DNA from: Bog-756 sp963741055
GTDB lineage: Bacteria; Actinomycetota; Acidimicrobiia; Acidimicrobiales; RAAP-2
Direction: 5' to 3'
Length of the DNA stretch: 64,000 bases
Assembly (NCBI GenBank): GCA_963741055.1
Contig: CAVUGU010000014.1
Coordinates: 124,001-188,000 of the forward strand
Shown: piece after piece, positions 16,357 to 24,643 of the stretch
How positions within the stretch are numbered: the first letter of the stretch is position 1
Layout of the letters: each line of letters opens with the position of its first letter
Position numbers and translations under genes: made by a program
The notes under the pieces: model-generated
What the model saw: only the letters and a program-made list of their open reading frames with translations
What the model was told of the DNA's origin: nothing
Databases searched by the model: none

Positions 16357-17750
16357 CCCTGGTCGATCGCGCGGCGGGATTCCTCGAGTCGAGACTGTCT
16401 CGCCGCAGCTTCATCAATCGTTCCGCGTTCGCCGGCAGCGCGGTCGCGGTCGGTGCAGGGCTTCGACCTGGCGCTCCGCCCGGGTACCGCGTACGGGCAG
16501 ATCTGCACCTGCGGGGACGCGAACTGCGGTTGCGGCTCCACGTGTTGCTCCGGCTTTTCCGAGTTCTGCTGCTCGATCAACGGCGGCTACAACTGGTGTC
16601 CTTCCGGATCGCTGTTGGGCGGATGGTGGAAGGCCGACAACTCCTCCTACTGCGGCGGTCCGCGTTACTACATGGACTGCCACGCCTCGTGCCAGTGCCT
16701 CACCGGATGTGGGAACGGATGGGGGTTCTGCGACACCGGCTGCGACGGCACGGCATGCGGGTGTGGCCCCGCGGGGTGCGACTCCTTCGTCACCGGCTGC
16801 TTCCAATTCCGCTACGGGCAGTGCAACCAGCAGGTGGCCTGTGTAGGTCGGATCCTCTGTCGGGTGGTGGCCTGCGTGCCGCCGTGGCAGGTCGACCCAC
16901 CTGCACGACGACCCTCGCGGTCGACGACTCGACCGCGGAGCAGAACGAGCCGTGCTGGACGCCCGCCCCACCCGCACCTCCGCCGCCACCGTGCGATTCA
17001 CCGCTCACCAACTGCCAGGTGGTCGGGATGGCGCCGAGCCCGGACGCGCAAGGCTACGCGATCGTCACCTCGTTCGGCAGGCTGCTCACCTTCGGGGACT
17101 TCCGGTTCGCGGGCGACGAGTCCGCAGCCGTCTTGGACCAGCCGATCGTCGGGGTCGCAGAGCGACCGAGCGGGGGCTACTACGTGGTGGCTGCCGACGG
17201 CGGCATCTTCAGCTTCGGGGGCGCACCCTTCTACGGCTCGATGGGCGGGCAGCCGCTCAACGCCCCGATGGTCGGCATGGCCGCCACGCCCTCCGGCGAC
17301 GGCTACTGGACCGTCGCGGCCGACGGCGGCATCTTCAGCTTCGGGGACGCACCCTTCTACGGCTCGATGGGCGGGCAGCCGCTCGACCGGCCGATCGTCG
17401 GCATGGCGTCGTCGCCGAGTGGCAAGGGGTACTGGTTCGTCGCGGCCGACGGCGGCATCTTCAGCTTCGGCGACGCGCTGTTCCACGGCTCGATGGGCGG
17501 GCAGCCGCTGAACGCCCCGATGGTCGGCATGGCCGCCACGCCCTCCGGCAACGGCTACTGGACCGTCGCGGCCGACGGGGGCATGTTCAGCTTCGGCGAC
17601 GCGCCCTTCTACGGCTCGATGGGCGGGCAGCCGCTCCAGCGTCCGATCGTCGAGATGGCGGCGGGACCGACCGGGCACGGGTACTGGTTCGTCGCGCAGG
17701 ACGGCGGTGTCTTCTCCTTCGACGTCCCCTTCCTCGGATCAGGCGTCTGA
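16353..17750 (+). CDS. Tat-exported cysteine-rich (MauA-like?) domain fused to 42-residue repeats, frameshifted
   Basis: ATG 16353 overlaps the MauE-like stop. Residues 15-34 form a twin-arginine signal (SRRSFINRSAFAGSAVAVG). After a shift near 16447 comes about 150 residues with some 26 cysteines: CTCGDANCGCGSTCC, then NWCPSGSLLGGWWKAD, YYMDCHASCQC, GNGWGFCDTGC and CRVVACVPPWQVD. A second shift near 16905 (one C short in a C run) leads to TCTTTLAVDDSTAEQNEPC, a Pro-rich linker and about six repeats ending at 17750. Spacing of CPxGS, the GWW and the GWGFC tryptophans recalls the methylamine dehydrogenase light chain (CPPGS, Trp57, Trp108). The similarity was judged by eye. Mau-type neighbours on both sides support a disulfide-rich exported product; enzyme activity is unproven. 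Confidence 0.75.
   Translation: MTLVDRAAGFLESRLSRRSFINRSAFAGSAVAVGAGLRPGAPPGYRVRADLHLRGRELRLRLHVLLRLFRVLLLDQRRLQLVSFRIAVGRMVEGRQLLLLRRSALLHGLPRLVPVPHRMWERMGVLRHRLRRHGMRVWPRGVRLLRHRLLPIPLRAVQPAGGLCRSDPLSGGGLRAAVAGRPTCTTTLAVDDSTAEQNEPCWTPAPPAPPPPPCDSPLTNCQVVGMAPSPDAQGYAIVTSFGRLLTFGDFRFAGDESAAVLDQPIVGVAERPSGGYYVVAADGGIFSFGGAPFYGSMGGQPLNAPMVGMAATPSGDGYWTVAADGGIFSFGDAPFYGSMGGQPLDRPIVGMASSPSGKGYWFVAADGGIFSFGDALFHGSMGGQPLNAPMVGMAATPSGNGYWTVAADGGMFSFGDAPFYGSMGGQPLQRPIVEMAAGPTGHGYWFVAQDGGVFSFDVPFLGSGV
17140..17747 (+). repeat. 126-bp in-frame repeats encoding 42-residue units
   Basis: About five units, each coding GYW-VAADGGIFSFGDAPFYGSMGGQPL and a variable PIVGMA linker. Alternating units are more alike than adjacent ones: units ending LNAPMVGMAATPSG occur twice. 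The repeat has the same length and core as the one at 42-545 but a distinct consensus (SMGGQPL versus SMGGTRL), so the two arrays were homogenised separately. Confidence 0.88.
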
Positions 17751-17804
17751 CATGCAGGTGGCCCCATCACGTCCGTATTCGTCCTCTCGCTACCGAGGAG
17801 GATC

Positions 17805-18592
17805 ATGACCGCCCTGCTCGTCCTTGTCGGCACCCTCGTCGCCGTCGCCGCCGGCGTGCGATCCACGTGGTCGCCCTGTGGCCTCTCGATGCTCTCGACC
17901 ATCACTCCGATGAGCGAGCGGGCCAAAGGTCACTCCTACCGCGCGACGGCGAGTTGGTTCGTGGTCGGGGCAGCCGCGGGAGGAGTGACCCTCGGCGGAC
18001 TGTCGGCACTCGGGGCACTCGCGGTCCGGCTGCTCGGGCCCTCGCCGCTCGCGCTCGCGATCCTCGCGGTGGGGAGCGCCTCGCTGGCGGCACTGTCGGA
18101 CCTCGCGATTCGCGGCCTCGCCGTTCCGATCCACCGCCGTCAGGTCAACGAGCGATGGCTCGACCAGCTACCGGCCGTGGGTCTACGGCGCGGGGTTCGG
18201 CTGGCAGATCGGCGTCGGGCTCGCGACCTACATCACCACCGCCGCGGTCTACCTGACGGTGGTCCTCGCGGCACTCACGACGAGCCCGGTCGCAGCGCTG
18301 GCGATCGGTACTTGTTTCGGAGTGGTGCGCGGGCTCGCGGTGCTCCTCACCCGCTCGATCACCACCACTTCGGAGCTGATCGCGTTCCACCGACGGTTCA
18401 CGGGCATGGGGCCGAAGGCGAGGGCGTTGGTGATCGCAACCGAGATCGGCGCCGCAGGGGTGGTCGCTGCCAGCCTTGTGGCTGCCGGCCGGAGGGCTCG
18501 TCGTTGTGGTGCTCGGCGGGGCAGCGATGGCCTGGAGGGCGCCGGACCCGCTCTCCCGCTCCGTCGCGGTCCGACAGCCGGAGAGCGGCTAG
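17805..18592 (+). CDS. MauF/CcdA-like polytopic membrane protein, frameshifted
   Basis: ATG 17805 is preceded by GAGGAGG. The N-terminus MTALLVLVGTLVAVAAGVRSTWSPCGLSMLSTITPMSE has a PCG motif after the first helix, as in CcdA/DsbD-type and MauF proteins. Further helices follow (SWFVVGAAAGGVTLGG, LALAILAVGSASLAAL). The frame changes near 18165, continuing RPWVYGAGFGWQIGVGLATYITTAAVYL, and near 18487, ending with a tag stop at 18590-18592. About 262 residues and six or more membrane helices when corrected. It probably moves reducing equivalents or assists maturation of the cysteine-rich protein. MauF identity is inferred from topology and context. Confidence 0.62.
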
Positions 18593-18637
18593 GGAGAGGG
18601 TTCGTCGCCCGCGACGGGCACCTGCGCGAGGAGCGGC

Positions 18638-19663
18638 TCACCGAGACCGCTCTCGCCTTCCCCGGTGGGCTCCGTGTCGCGTCATTTCGCCGTCCGGCTC
18701 GTCTCCGCGCAAGGCGGCCTCGTCGACCCACTCGCCTCTCCGCCAGCGTTGCAACGTGCCGTAGCGGGAGGCCAGCAGCGCCACGCCGGCGATCGCCAGC
18801 GCCACTCCGGCGATCTGGACGAGGAGCGATCCGAGGTGCCCGTCCTCACCGAGCCAGAGGTGCTCGTCGACGAAGCGCTCGATGCCCCAGAGCACCATGG
18901 CAACTCCGAGCACGATCCCGGCTGGAGGAAGCGAAGCCCGCACCACCCGGGCGGCCGTCGTGGTCGCGGCGTCCCACTTGCCGGTGGCAGCCTCGACCTC
19001 GGCCCCGCCCACTCTTTCGGCTTCGTGGGCAGCGCCGCTCGCCTCCACCGGCAGCTCCACCACCGCGGCCTCCGGCGCGACCGAGCGCAGCCAGCGCTCG
19101 ACCAGCAGGAGCGCGCCGAAGATGGCGAAGTCCTCCATCGCCTGGAAGATCGGGACCGGCAGTCGCTTGCCGACTTGGCCCGCGTAGTACATGCCGAACC
19201 ACTGGTTGGTCGGGTGTCCTCCGCCCGCGACCATCAGCTGGGGGCCGAGCAGTCGGCCGAGCCCCCAACAGGCCATCAGCACCGGCGCCATCAGATCGGC
19301 GAAGCGTAGGAGGGGCAGCTCGGGGCAGCGCCGCCGCGTCAACACCAGCGCGGTGGGCACTGCGAAGAGGAGCCCACCGAAGGACGAGAGTCCTCCCTGC
19401 CAGATGGCGATGATCTGACCGGGATGGTCGAGGTAGCCGTTCGGACCGGTCAGGTTGGAGAGCACGTGCAGGGCGCGGGCGCCCACGATCGCCGCCAACA
19501 CGACCCAGAGGAACATGCCGGTCACCCAACGCCAGGGATACCCGGCGGCGCGCAGGCGTCGCTCGGTGTAGCGGAGCCCGAACCAGAAGGTGAGGGCGAG
19601 CCCGATCCCGTAGGTGTGGATCTCGATGAACCAGATGTGGAACGCGACGGGGATGGGTCTCAT
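18638..19663 (-). CDS. Diverged prolipoprotein diacylglyceryl transferase (Lgt) homologue
   Basis: 341 residues with the Lgt pattern of about seven membrane helices: FIEIHTYGIGLALTFWFGL, VLAAIVGARALHVL, IIAIWQGGLSSFGGLLFAV, CWGLGRLLGPQLMVAGGGHPTN. Two residues reported as important in the E. coli enzyme look altered: the His of FHGG (His103) is Phe in SSFGG, and Asn146 after the conserved GR is not present in GRLLGPQ. A charged 100-residue C-terminal region separates the core from a final helix pair. The lipid-transfer activity is therefore doubtful. It is convergent with the Mau-like operon, and its cellular role may relate to that surface system. Confidence 0.75.
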   Translation of the reverse strand: MRPIPVAFHIWFIEIHTYGIGLALTFWFGLRYTERRLRAAGYPWRWVTGMFLWVVLAAIVGARALHVLSNLTGPNGYLDHPGQIIAIWQGGLSSFGGLLFAVPTALVLTRRRCPELPLLRFADLMAPVLMACWGLGRLLGPQLMVAGGGHPTNQWFGMYYAGQVGKRLPVPIFQAMEDFAIFGALLLVERWLRSVAPEAAVVELPVEASGAAHEAERVGGAEVEAATGKWDAATTTAARVVRASLPPAGIVLGVAMVLWGIERFVDEHLWLGEDGHLGSLLVQIAGVALAIAGVALLASRYGTLQRWRRGEWVDEAALRGDEPDGEMTRHGAHRGRRERSR

Positions 19664-19848
19664 GGACGAGTCGATCTGACGCTCACTCGGATCCCGTTGC
19701 GGGACACGTTCGACGCCTCACCAGTATGCCGCGGCCGCCAGATAGGGTGACGGCAGCCCGCCGACCACCAGGTAGCGGTGGCGACCCCGGGCGGCGAGCA
19801 GGTCGAGCAGGTCGGGCTCGGCTCGACCGACGATTGGAAGGGTCGGGG

Positions 19849-20652
19849 GTGCCGATGGAGACGCTTGCGGGCAAGGTGGGCGTGGTGACCGGCGGTGGTT
19901 CGGGGATCGGGCTCGCAACCGTCCGCCGGCTCGCGGCCGGGGGAGCCCAGGTTGCGGTGCTCGACCTCGACGGGACGGCGGCGAGGCGCGTGGCTGCCGA
20001 GGTGGGTGGTCTCGGGCTCCAGGTGGACGTCGGGCAGTCCGACGAATGGCCCGGAGTCGTGCGCGACATCCAGTCCCACTTCGGTGGGATCGACTTCGCC
20101 CACTTGAACGCGGGGGTCACCACCGGCGAAGCGGACATCACCTTGGTCACCGACCAGATCTATCGCCGGGCCATCGGTGCCAACGTCGACGGGGTCTTCT
20201 TCGGGATCAGAGCCCTGGTGCCGGCGATTGCCGAACGGGGTGGCGGGGCGATCGTGGCCACCGCTTCGTTGGCCGGGCTCATCGGATTCTCGCCGGACCC
20301 GATCTACTGCCTCACCAAGCATGCCGTCGTCGGCTTGGTGCGATCACTCGTCCCACAGCTCGCCGCGCACGACATCACCGTCAACGCGGTGTGCCCGAGC
20401 CTCGTCGACACACCGATGGTCGGCGAGATGCGGGAGGTCCTCGAGGAAAGCGGCTTCCCTCTGATCGACGCTGCTGCCGTCGCCGAAGCAGTGGTGGCGC
20501 GCTTGTTGGGCGAGGAGTCCGGACTGGCGATGGTCATTCAGGCCGGGCGTGACGCGCTTCCGTTCCGCTTCGCTCGTCCGCCTGGTCCGCGAGTGGAAGG
20601 GACGAGCGGTCAGTTGCCGCCGACCGAGCTCACTGCGCACGACCAACGCTGA
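19849..20652 (+). CDS. Short-chain dehydrogenase/reductase
   Basis: About 267 residues. GTG 19849 has GGAAGG 8 bases upstream; ATG 19855 is an alternative. TGGGSGIG near residue 16 binds NAD(P), NAG appears in LNAGVTT, the catalytic Ser is in TASLAG and the YCLTK pair gives Tyr and Lys. The substrate-binding region VDTPMVGEMREVLEESGFPLI and a C-terminal tail follow. Typical classical SDR of unknown substrate; no operon partner is evident. Confidence 0.85.
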   Translation: MPMETLAGKVGVVTGGGSGIGLATVRRLAAGGAQVAVLDLDGTAARRVAAEVGGLGLQVDVGQSDEWPGVVRDIQSHFGGIDFAHLNAGVTTGEADITLVTDQIYRRAIGANVDGVFFGIRALVPAIAERGGGAIVATASLAGLIGFSPDPIYCLTKHAVVGLVRSLVPQLAAHDITVNAVCPSLVDTPMVGEMREVLEESGFPLIDAAAVAEAVVARLLGEESGLAMVIQAGRDALPFRFARPPGPRVEGTSGQLPPTELTAHDQR

Positions 20653-20671
20653 GCAGAGAGCGATCCGGCTA

Positions 20672-20695
20672 TCCCCGAAGAGGCCGAACCGGGGA
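20672..20695. terminator. Possible bidirectional hairpin between convergent genes
   Basis: TCCCCG and CGGGGA form a 6-base stem around a 12-base loop, between the SDR stop at 20652 and the P60 stop at 20710. There is no U tract, so this is weak evidence for a terminator. Confidence 0.3.
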
Positions 20696-20709
20696 GCGAC
20701 AGGTTCAGA

Positions 20710-21962
20710 TCAGCCGACCCGACCGACGCCTGCGAAGCCGTCACCGGTGCGCACTCCGGTGACCCACACGTGTGCCCCGGTGTAGGGCGCCTCGACCATC
20801 GAGCCGCCACCGATGTACATCGCCACGTGGTCGCTCCCCATCGGGGCCGTAGAAAAGGAGGTCGCCCGGCTCGATGTCCGAGATCGGGATGTGGGTGGTG
20901 GCGCCGTACTGATCACCCGAGGTCCGGGGGAGACCGATGCCCACCTGGGAGTAGGACCACTGCACCAGGCCCGAGCAGTCGAAGCCGACCCCGGGCGTCT
21001 CGCCCCCCCAGACGTAGGGCACGCCCACTTGGCTCAGCGCGGCTTGCACGGCGCCCGCCGCACCGGATGCCGACGGAGGAGCCACCGTAAAGGTCACCGT
21101 CTGCGACCCGCCTCCACCTCCGCCACCGCCGCCACCGCCGGCACCGCCGGCACCGCCGTTCGAGGTCGACGTGGCGCTTGCCGCCGCGGCGGCCTGTGCC
21201 TGCTGCTGGCGCTGCGAAGCTGCCACCTTCGCGTTGAAGGAAGCGATCTGCGCGGCCTTCGCCGCGGCAGCTTGTGCCGCTTGCTGCTGTTCCACGAGTT
21301 TCTGGATGTTGGCGTTGACGCTGTCGAGCGTGGATTGGTACTGGGTCGCGAGCGACGCGGCTTGGTTCTCGGCGCCGACCAAGGAGTTGCGCGTCGCGGT
21401 TTGCTGAGCCTGGTGTTGGACCAACGTGGTCTGGGTCGCCTGCAGCTGCGCCTGCGCGGTGTGGAGGTGGTCGATGGTGTCGGTCACGTTGCCGGTGGCG
21501 ATCGAGGAGTACTCCGAACGGATGCCGCTCGTGTTGACGTTCGAAGTGAACATCTGGGTGACCTGATTGGTGGTGCCGCTCGACACGTAGTCACTCACCG
21601 CCTCGCGTGCGCAGCTGCGACTGGTCCGTGTTGACCTTCGCCTGGTCCTTTGCGATCTGCGCCTGACCGGCCGCGATCTGAGCGCTCAGCTGGGAAAGTT
21701 GGTAGTCCGCCTGGGTGACCTGTCCGGTGAGCTGCTCGCGTTGCGCATCGATCGAGGCGATCTTGGCGCTGATGGCCGCAGCCTGCGCCTTCGCGTCGGA
21801 GATCTGGTCTGCCGAGGCCGGCGGGGATGCCGTCATCGCGAGGGTCGCCAAGCAAAGCGACCCCGCGGATGCAATAAGTGCAAGGGGTCGGAGAGAGTGC
21901 TTCTTATAACCGGCGCTGCCGGTGGCTGGCTCTGACGTCGAGGACAGCTCGGCGTGAGTCAT
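20710..21962 (-). CDS. NlpC/P60 peptidoglycan endopeptidase (RipA-like), frameshifted
   Basis: An N-terminal signal (LALIASAGSLCLATLAMTASPPASA) is followed by two long coiled-coil stretches rich in Gln and Ala, a Gly-rich hinge and the C-terminal catalytic domain. GVPYVWGGETPGVGFDCSGL carries the nucleophile Cys; after a shift near 20840 (one G too many in a run) SDHVAMYIGGG gives the His and MVEAPYTG the Glu of the RipA-type triad. Another shift near 21605 lies inside the coiled coil. Corrected length is about 417 residues. It should cut the stem peptides of peptidoglycan outside the cell, with the coiled coil regulating access. A start this close to TAGACA may give a leaderless mRNA. Confidence 0.87.
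21111..21160 (-). repeat. Glycine-codon simple repeat in the P60 hinge
   Basis: A run of ccg/ccc-type triplets on the plus strand codes for a stretch of about 18 residues that is almost all glycine, between the coiled coil and the catalytic domain. It is a flexible hinge, and the low-complexity DNA is prone to slippage. Confidence 0.6.
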
Positions 21963-22314
21963 CGGCGGAATTGTCTAGCCCATACGAGCGCGCACTACAA
22001 GGACGCTAGAACGGACGCCCTTCCCACCTGCACGTTCAGTTGCCTCTCTCTGTGAACGCGATGTTAAATCTGCTCGCCTCGACATGAAGTTGAGGAGGAA
22101 ACTATGGACTGTCGTCATCGGCGTGCTCTCGGGGTGCGATGTTCGATCGGTTGTGTCATGAACAGAGCCACCAACTGTGGCGGCACAGAGTTGCGCGCGT
22201 GCGCGAGTCGACAACGACCGTGTCGCTCGCCGGGATACTTCATTCCTCGAGCTGTGCAAGTCGGAGCAAGGTTCGCGTTCGCGCACCCTTCTCGCGTGGT
22301 CGCGAAGTGACCGG
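21963..22314. other. Divergent intergenic region between P60 and the HEXXXGH protein gene
   Basis: On the minus strand TTGTAG (21995-22000), a 17-base spacer and TAGACA (21972-21977) form a weak sigma-70-type promoter whose start point would fall about 3 bases before the P60 start codon. On the plus strand an ATG at 22104 has a strong GAGGAGGAA just upstream and opens a frame to 22310 (68 residues, five or six Cys, many Arg); no family is recognised and it may be chance. Nothing else is evident. Confidence 0.3.
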
Positions 22315-23574
22315 ATGAACCGCTCCGGTCTCGTCGAGTCCTATCTCGTCCTCGGGCTGCGGGTCGGACGTCACGTCGACGGGCTGGTCGACGCGTACTA
22401 CGGCCCGGCCGCGCTCGCCTCGTCGGTCGACGGCGAGCCGGTTCAGTCGCCCGAGCGCCTGGTGATGTCGGCCCGCGAACTGCTCGCTTCCATCGATGCC
22501 GGTGAGCCGCTCGAGGGAAGCGGTTCGGCGGAGGAACAGGGCGCAGCCTCCCGCCGCCACTGGTTGCACGCGCAAGCCCGAGGGCTCCTCACCACCGCGA
22601 GGAAGCTCGCGGGGGAACCGGTCACTTACGCGGACGAAGTCGAGTCCTGTTACGGCGTGCGTCCCTCACGTGTCGACGAAGAGGTCTTCGTCGACGCGCA
22701 CCGACGACTCGACGAGGTGCTTCCCGGTTCGGGTCCACTTGCGGAGCGTCTGGTCGCCTGGCGCGAGTCGCACGCGGTACCGGTCGACGCGCTGCGCGGG
22801 GCGATCGACTCACTCTCCGAGGATCTGCGCTCGCGGACCCGAACACTCTTCGGTCTTCCCGACGGTGAGCGCGTCGACTTCGAACTGGTGACCGACCGAC
22901 CCTGGGCGGGATTCAACTACTACCTCGGCGACCTGCACAGCCGGGTGGCGGTCAACATCGACCTGCCGGTGCTGTCGATCGGTCTCGCCCATCTGGTCGC
23001 GCACGAGTCGTACCCGGGTCACCACACCGAGCACACCCGCAAAGAGGTCGGCTTGGTCCGGCGCCGACACTGGTGGGAGGAGTCGATCTTCCTGGTGGGG
23101 ACGCCGCAGTGCCTGCTGGCTGAGGGACTCGCCGACCTGGGCCTCGAGGTGGTGATGGGCCGGCGTCCCGAGCGCCAGGTAGCCGACCACCTGCTCCCCC
23201 TCGGGATCCGCTACGACGCGGATACCGTCGCCGCGGTGGCCGAGGCGGGTGAGGCGCTCGGGGCGGTACGCCAGAACGCGGCGTTCCGTCTTCACGAGGA
23301 CGGTGCCGAACCCGACCAGGTCATCGCGGAGGTGGCCCGGTGGGGGCTGTTGCCGACCGAGCGTGCAGCGAAGACCGTCGAGTTCCTCACCCACCCGACG
23401 TGGCGCGCCTACCTCACCTGTTACATCGAGGGTCTGCCGCTCTGCCGCGACTTCGTCCGCGGTGACCCGGCGAGGTTCGATCGACTCCTCTCCGAGCAGC
23501 TGACGCCCGACGACCTGCAGGCCCAGATCGCGTCCGACCGGGCGGCCGCCTCCGAGGGCTCGTCGGAGGGCTGA
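22315..23574 (+). CDS. DUF885-like putative zinc metallopeptidase
   Basis: 419 residues from ATG 22315; the frame is open upstream but begins to look like a protein only here. The central motif LAHLVAHESYPGHHTEHTRKE contains HExxxGHH, as in DUF885 proteins, a distant thermolysin-type clan with a zinc-binding His pair. LLAEGLADLGLEVVMG downstream supplies a possible third zinc ligand Glu. No signal peptide, so probably cytoplasmic. The substrate is not known. It precedes a CoA-lyase gene by 90 bases. Confidence 0.75.
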   Translation: MNRSGLVESYLVLGLRVGRHVDGLVDAYYGPAALASSVDGEPVQSPERLVMSARELLASIDAGEPLEGSGSAEEQGAASRRHWLHAQARGLLTTARKLAGEPVTYADEVESCYGVRPSRVDEEVFVDAHRRLDEVLPGSGPLAERLVAWRESHAVPVDALRGAIDSLSEDLRSRTRTLFGLPDGERVDFELVTDRPWAGFNYYLGDLHSRVAVNIDLPVLSIGLAHLVAHESYPGHHTEHTRKEVGLVRRRHWWEESIFLVGTPQCLLAEGLADLGLEVVMGRRPERQVADHLLPLGIRYDADTVAAVAEAGEALGAVRQNAAFRLHEDGAEPDQVIAEVARWGLLPTERAAKTVEFLTHPTWRAYLTCYIEGLPLCRDFVRGDPARFDRLLSEQLTPDDLQAQIASDRAAASEGSSEG

Positions 23575-23664
23575 GCGCCGACATCGTCCGGCAACCGGCG
23601 GAGCGCCGGGTGCTCGCCGCGGGCACAAGTTGGCGCACCCGCCAATCGGCCGTACCATCGAAGC

Positions 23665-24603
23665 ATGTCCGAACGCAGTCGTTACATGCCTCGCCGCTCC
23701 TGTTTTTCGACCCCCGGCTCGAACGAGCGCTTCCTCGCCAAGGCGCCGACCGTGCCGGCCGACATGAGCTTCCTCGACCTCGAGGACTCGGTCGCGCCGC
23801 TGGAGAAGGAGGCGGCGCGGGCCAAGGTGGCGGACGCGATCAAGAACCTCCCCTGGGACGACCGGGTGCTCTGCGTGCGGATCAACGCCTGGGACACCGA
23901 GTGGACCTATGGCGACGTCATCGACGTGGTGTGCAACGCCGGCGAACGACTCGACGAGTTGATGTTGCCGAAGGTGCGCAACGCCGCCGACGTCGTCGCG
24001 CTCGATCTCCTGGTGACCCAGGTCGAGCGCAACTGCGGGCTCCCGGACGGTCACATCGGGATCGAGGCGCAGATCGAGACGACCGGCGGGCTGATCAACG
24101 TCGAGGAGATCTGCGCGGCGTCCCCGCGCCTCGAGACGATCATCTTCGGGCCGGCCGACTTCGCCGCGTCGATGGAGATGCCGGTGCTGACCGGTGGGGT
24201 GGCAATTCCCGAGTATCCCGGCGACCACTTCAATTACGTGTTCTCCAAGATCCTGATGGCGGGACGCGCGAACGGGCTCCAGGTCATCGACGGCCCGTTC
24301 CTCAAGGTCCGCGAGCTCGACAGCCTGCGGGAGTTCTCGCAGCGCACCCGGGTGCTCGGCTACGACGGCAAGTGGGCGCTCACCCCCGACCAGGTCACCG
24401 TCTTGAACGAGGTCTACTCGCCGACCCAGGAGCAATTCGACCGGGCCTGGGACATCCTCGACGCCTACCGCAAAGCGACCGAGGACGACCGTTCGGGAGC
24501 GGTGATGTTCGGAGACGAGATGATCGACGAAGCGTCCCGGAAGATGGCGACCAAGTTCGTCGTGAGAGGCGAGCGGGCGGGCCTCACCCGGTCGAAGGAC
24601 TGA
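23665..24603 (+). CDS. HpcH/HpaI (CitE-like) CoA lyase, probable malyl-CoA/beta-methylmalyl-CoA lyase
   Basis: 312 residues. RRSCFSTPGSNERFLAKA is the usual N-terminal phosphate-binding part, SFLDLEDSVAP contains the Mg-binding acidic pair, VRINAWDTEWTYGDV follows, and IGIEAQIETTGGLINVEEI has the second metal-binding Glu. IIFGPADFAASMEM and the C-terminal lid are typical of malyl-CoA lyases and not of citrate lyase beta chains. The reaction would be reversible cleavage of (beta-methyl)malyl-CoA to glyoxylate and acetyl- or propionyl-CoA. Proximity to a MaoC hydratase (28299) and an acyl-CoA dehydrogenase with extended N-terminus (25416) supports the ethylmalonyl-CoA pathway. Confidence 0.83.
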   Translation: MSERSRYMPRRSCFSTPGSNERFLAKAPTVPADMSFLDLEDSVAPLEKEAARAKVADAIKNLPWDDRVLCVRINAWDTEWTYGDVIDVVCNAGERLDELMLPKVRNAADVVALDLLVTQVERNCGLPDGHIGIEAQIETTGGLINVEEICAASPRLETIIFGPADFAASMEMPVLTGGVAIPEYPGDHFNYVFSKILMAGRANGLQVIDGPFLKVRELDSLREFSQRTRVLGYDGKWALTPDQVTVLNEVYSPTQEQFDRAWDILDAYRKATEDDRSGAVMFGDEMIDEASRKMATKFVVRGERAGLTRSKD

Positions 24604-24643
24604 GCATCGGGCCGACGGGCGGCCGCCGCACCGCCGCACGTAT

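Noticed and set aside
21963..22100. c-di-AMP (ydaO) riboswitch upstream of the NlpC/P60 gene
   Set aside because: Such riboswitches often precede P60 genes, but the conserved segments are not visible here and the apparent promoter leaves almost no leader.
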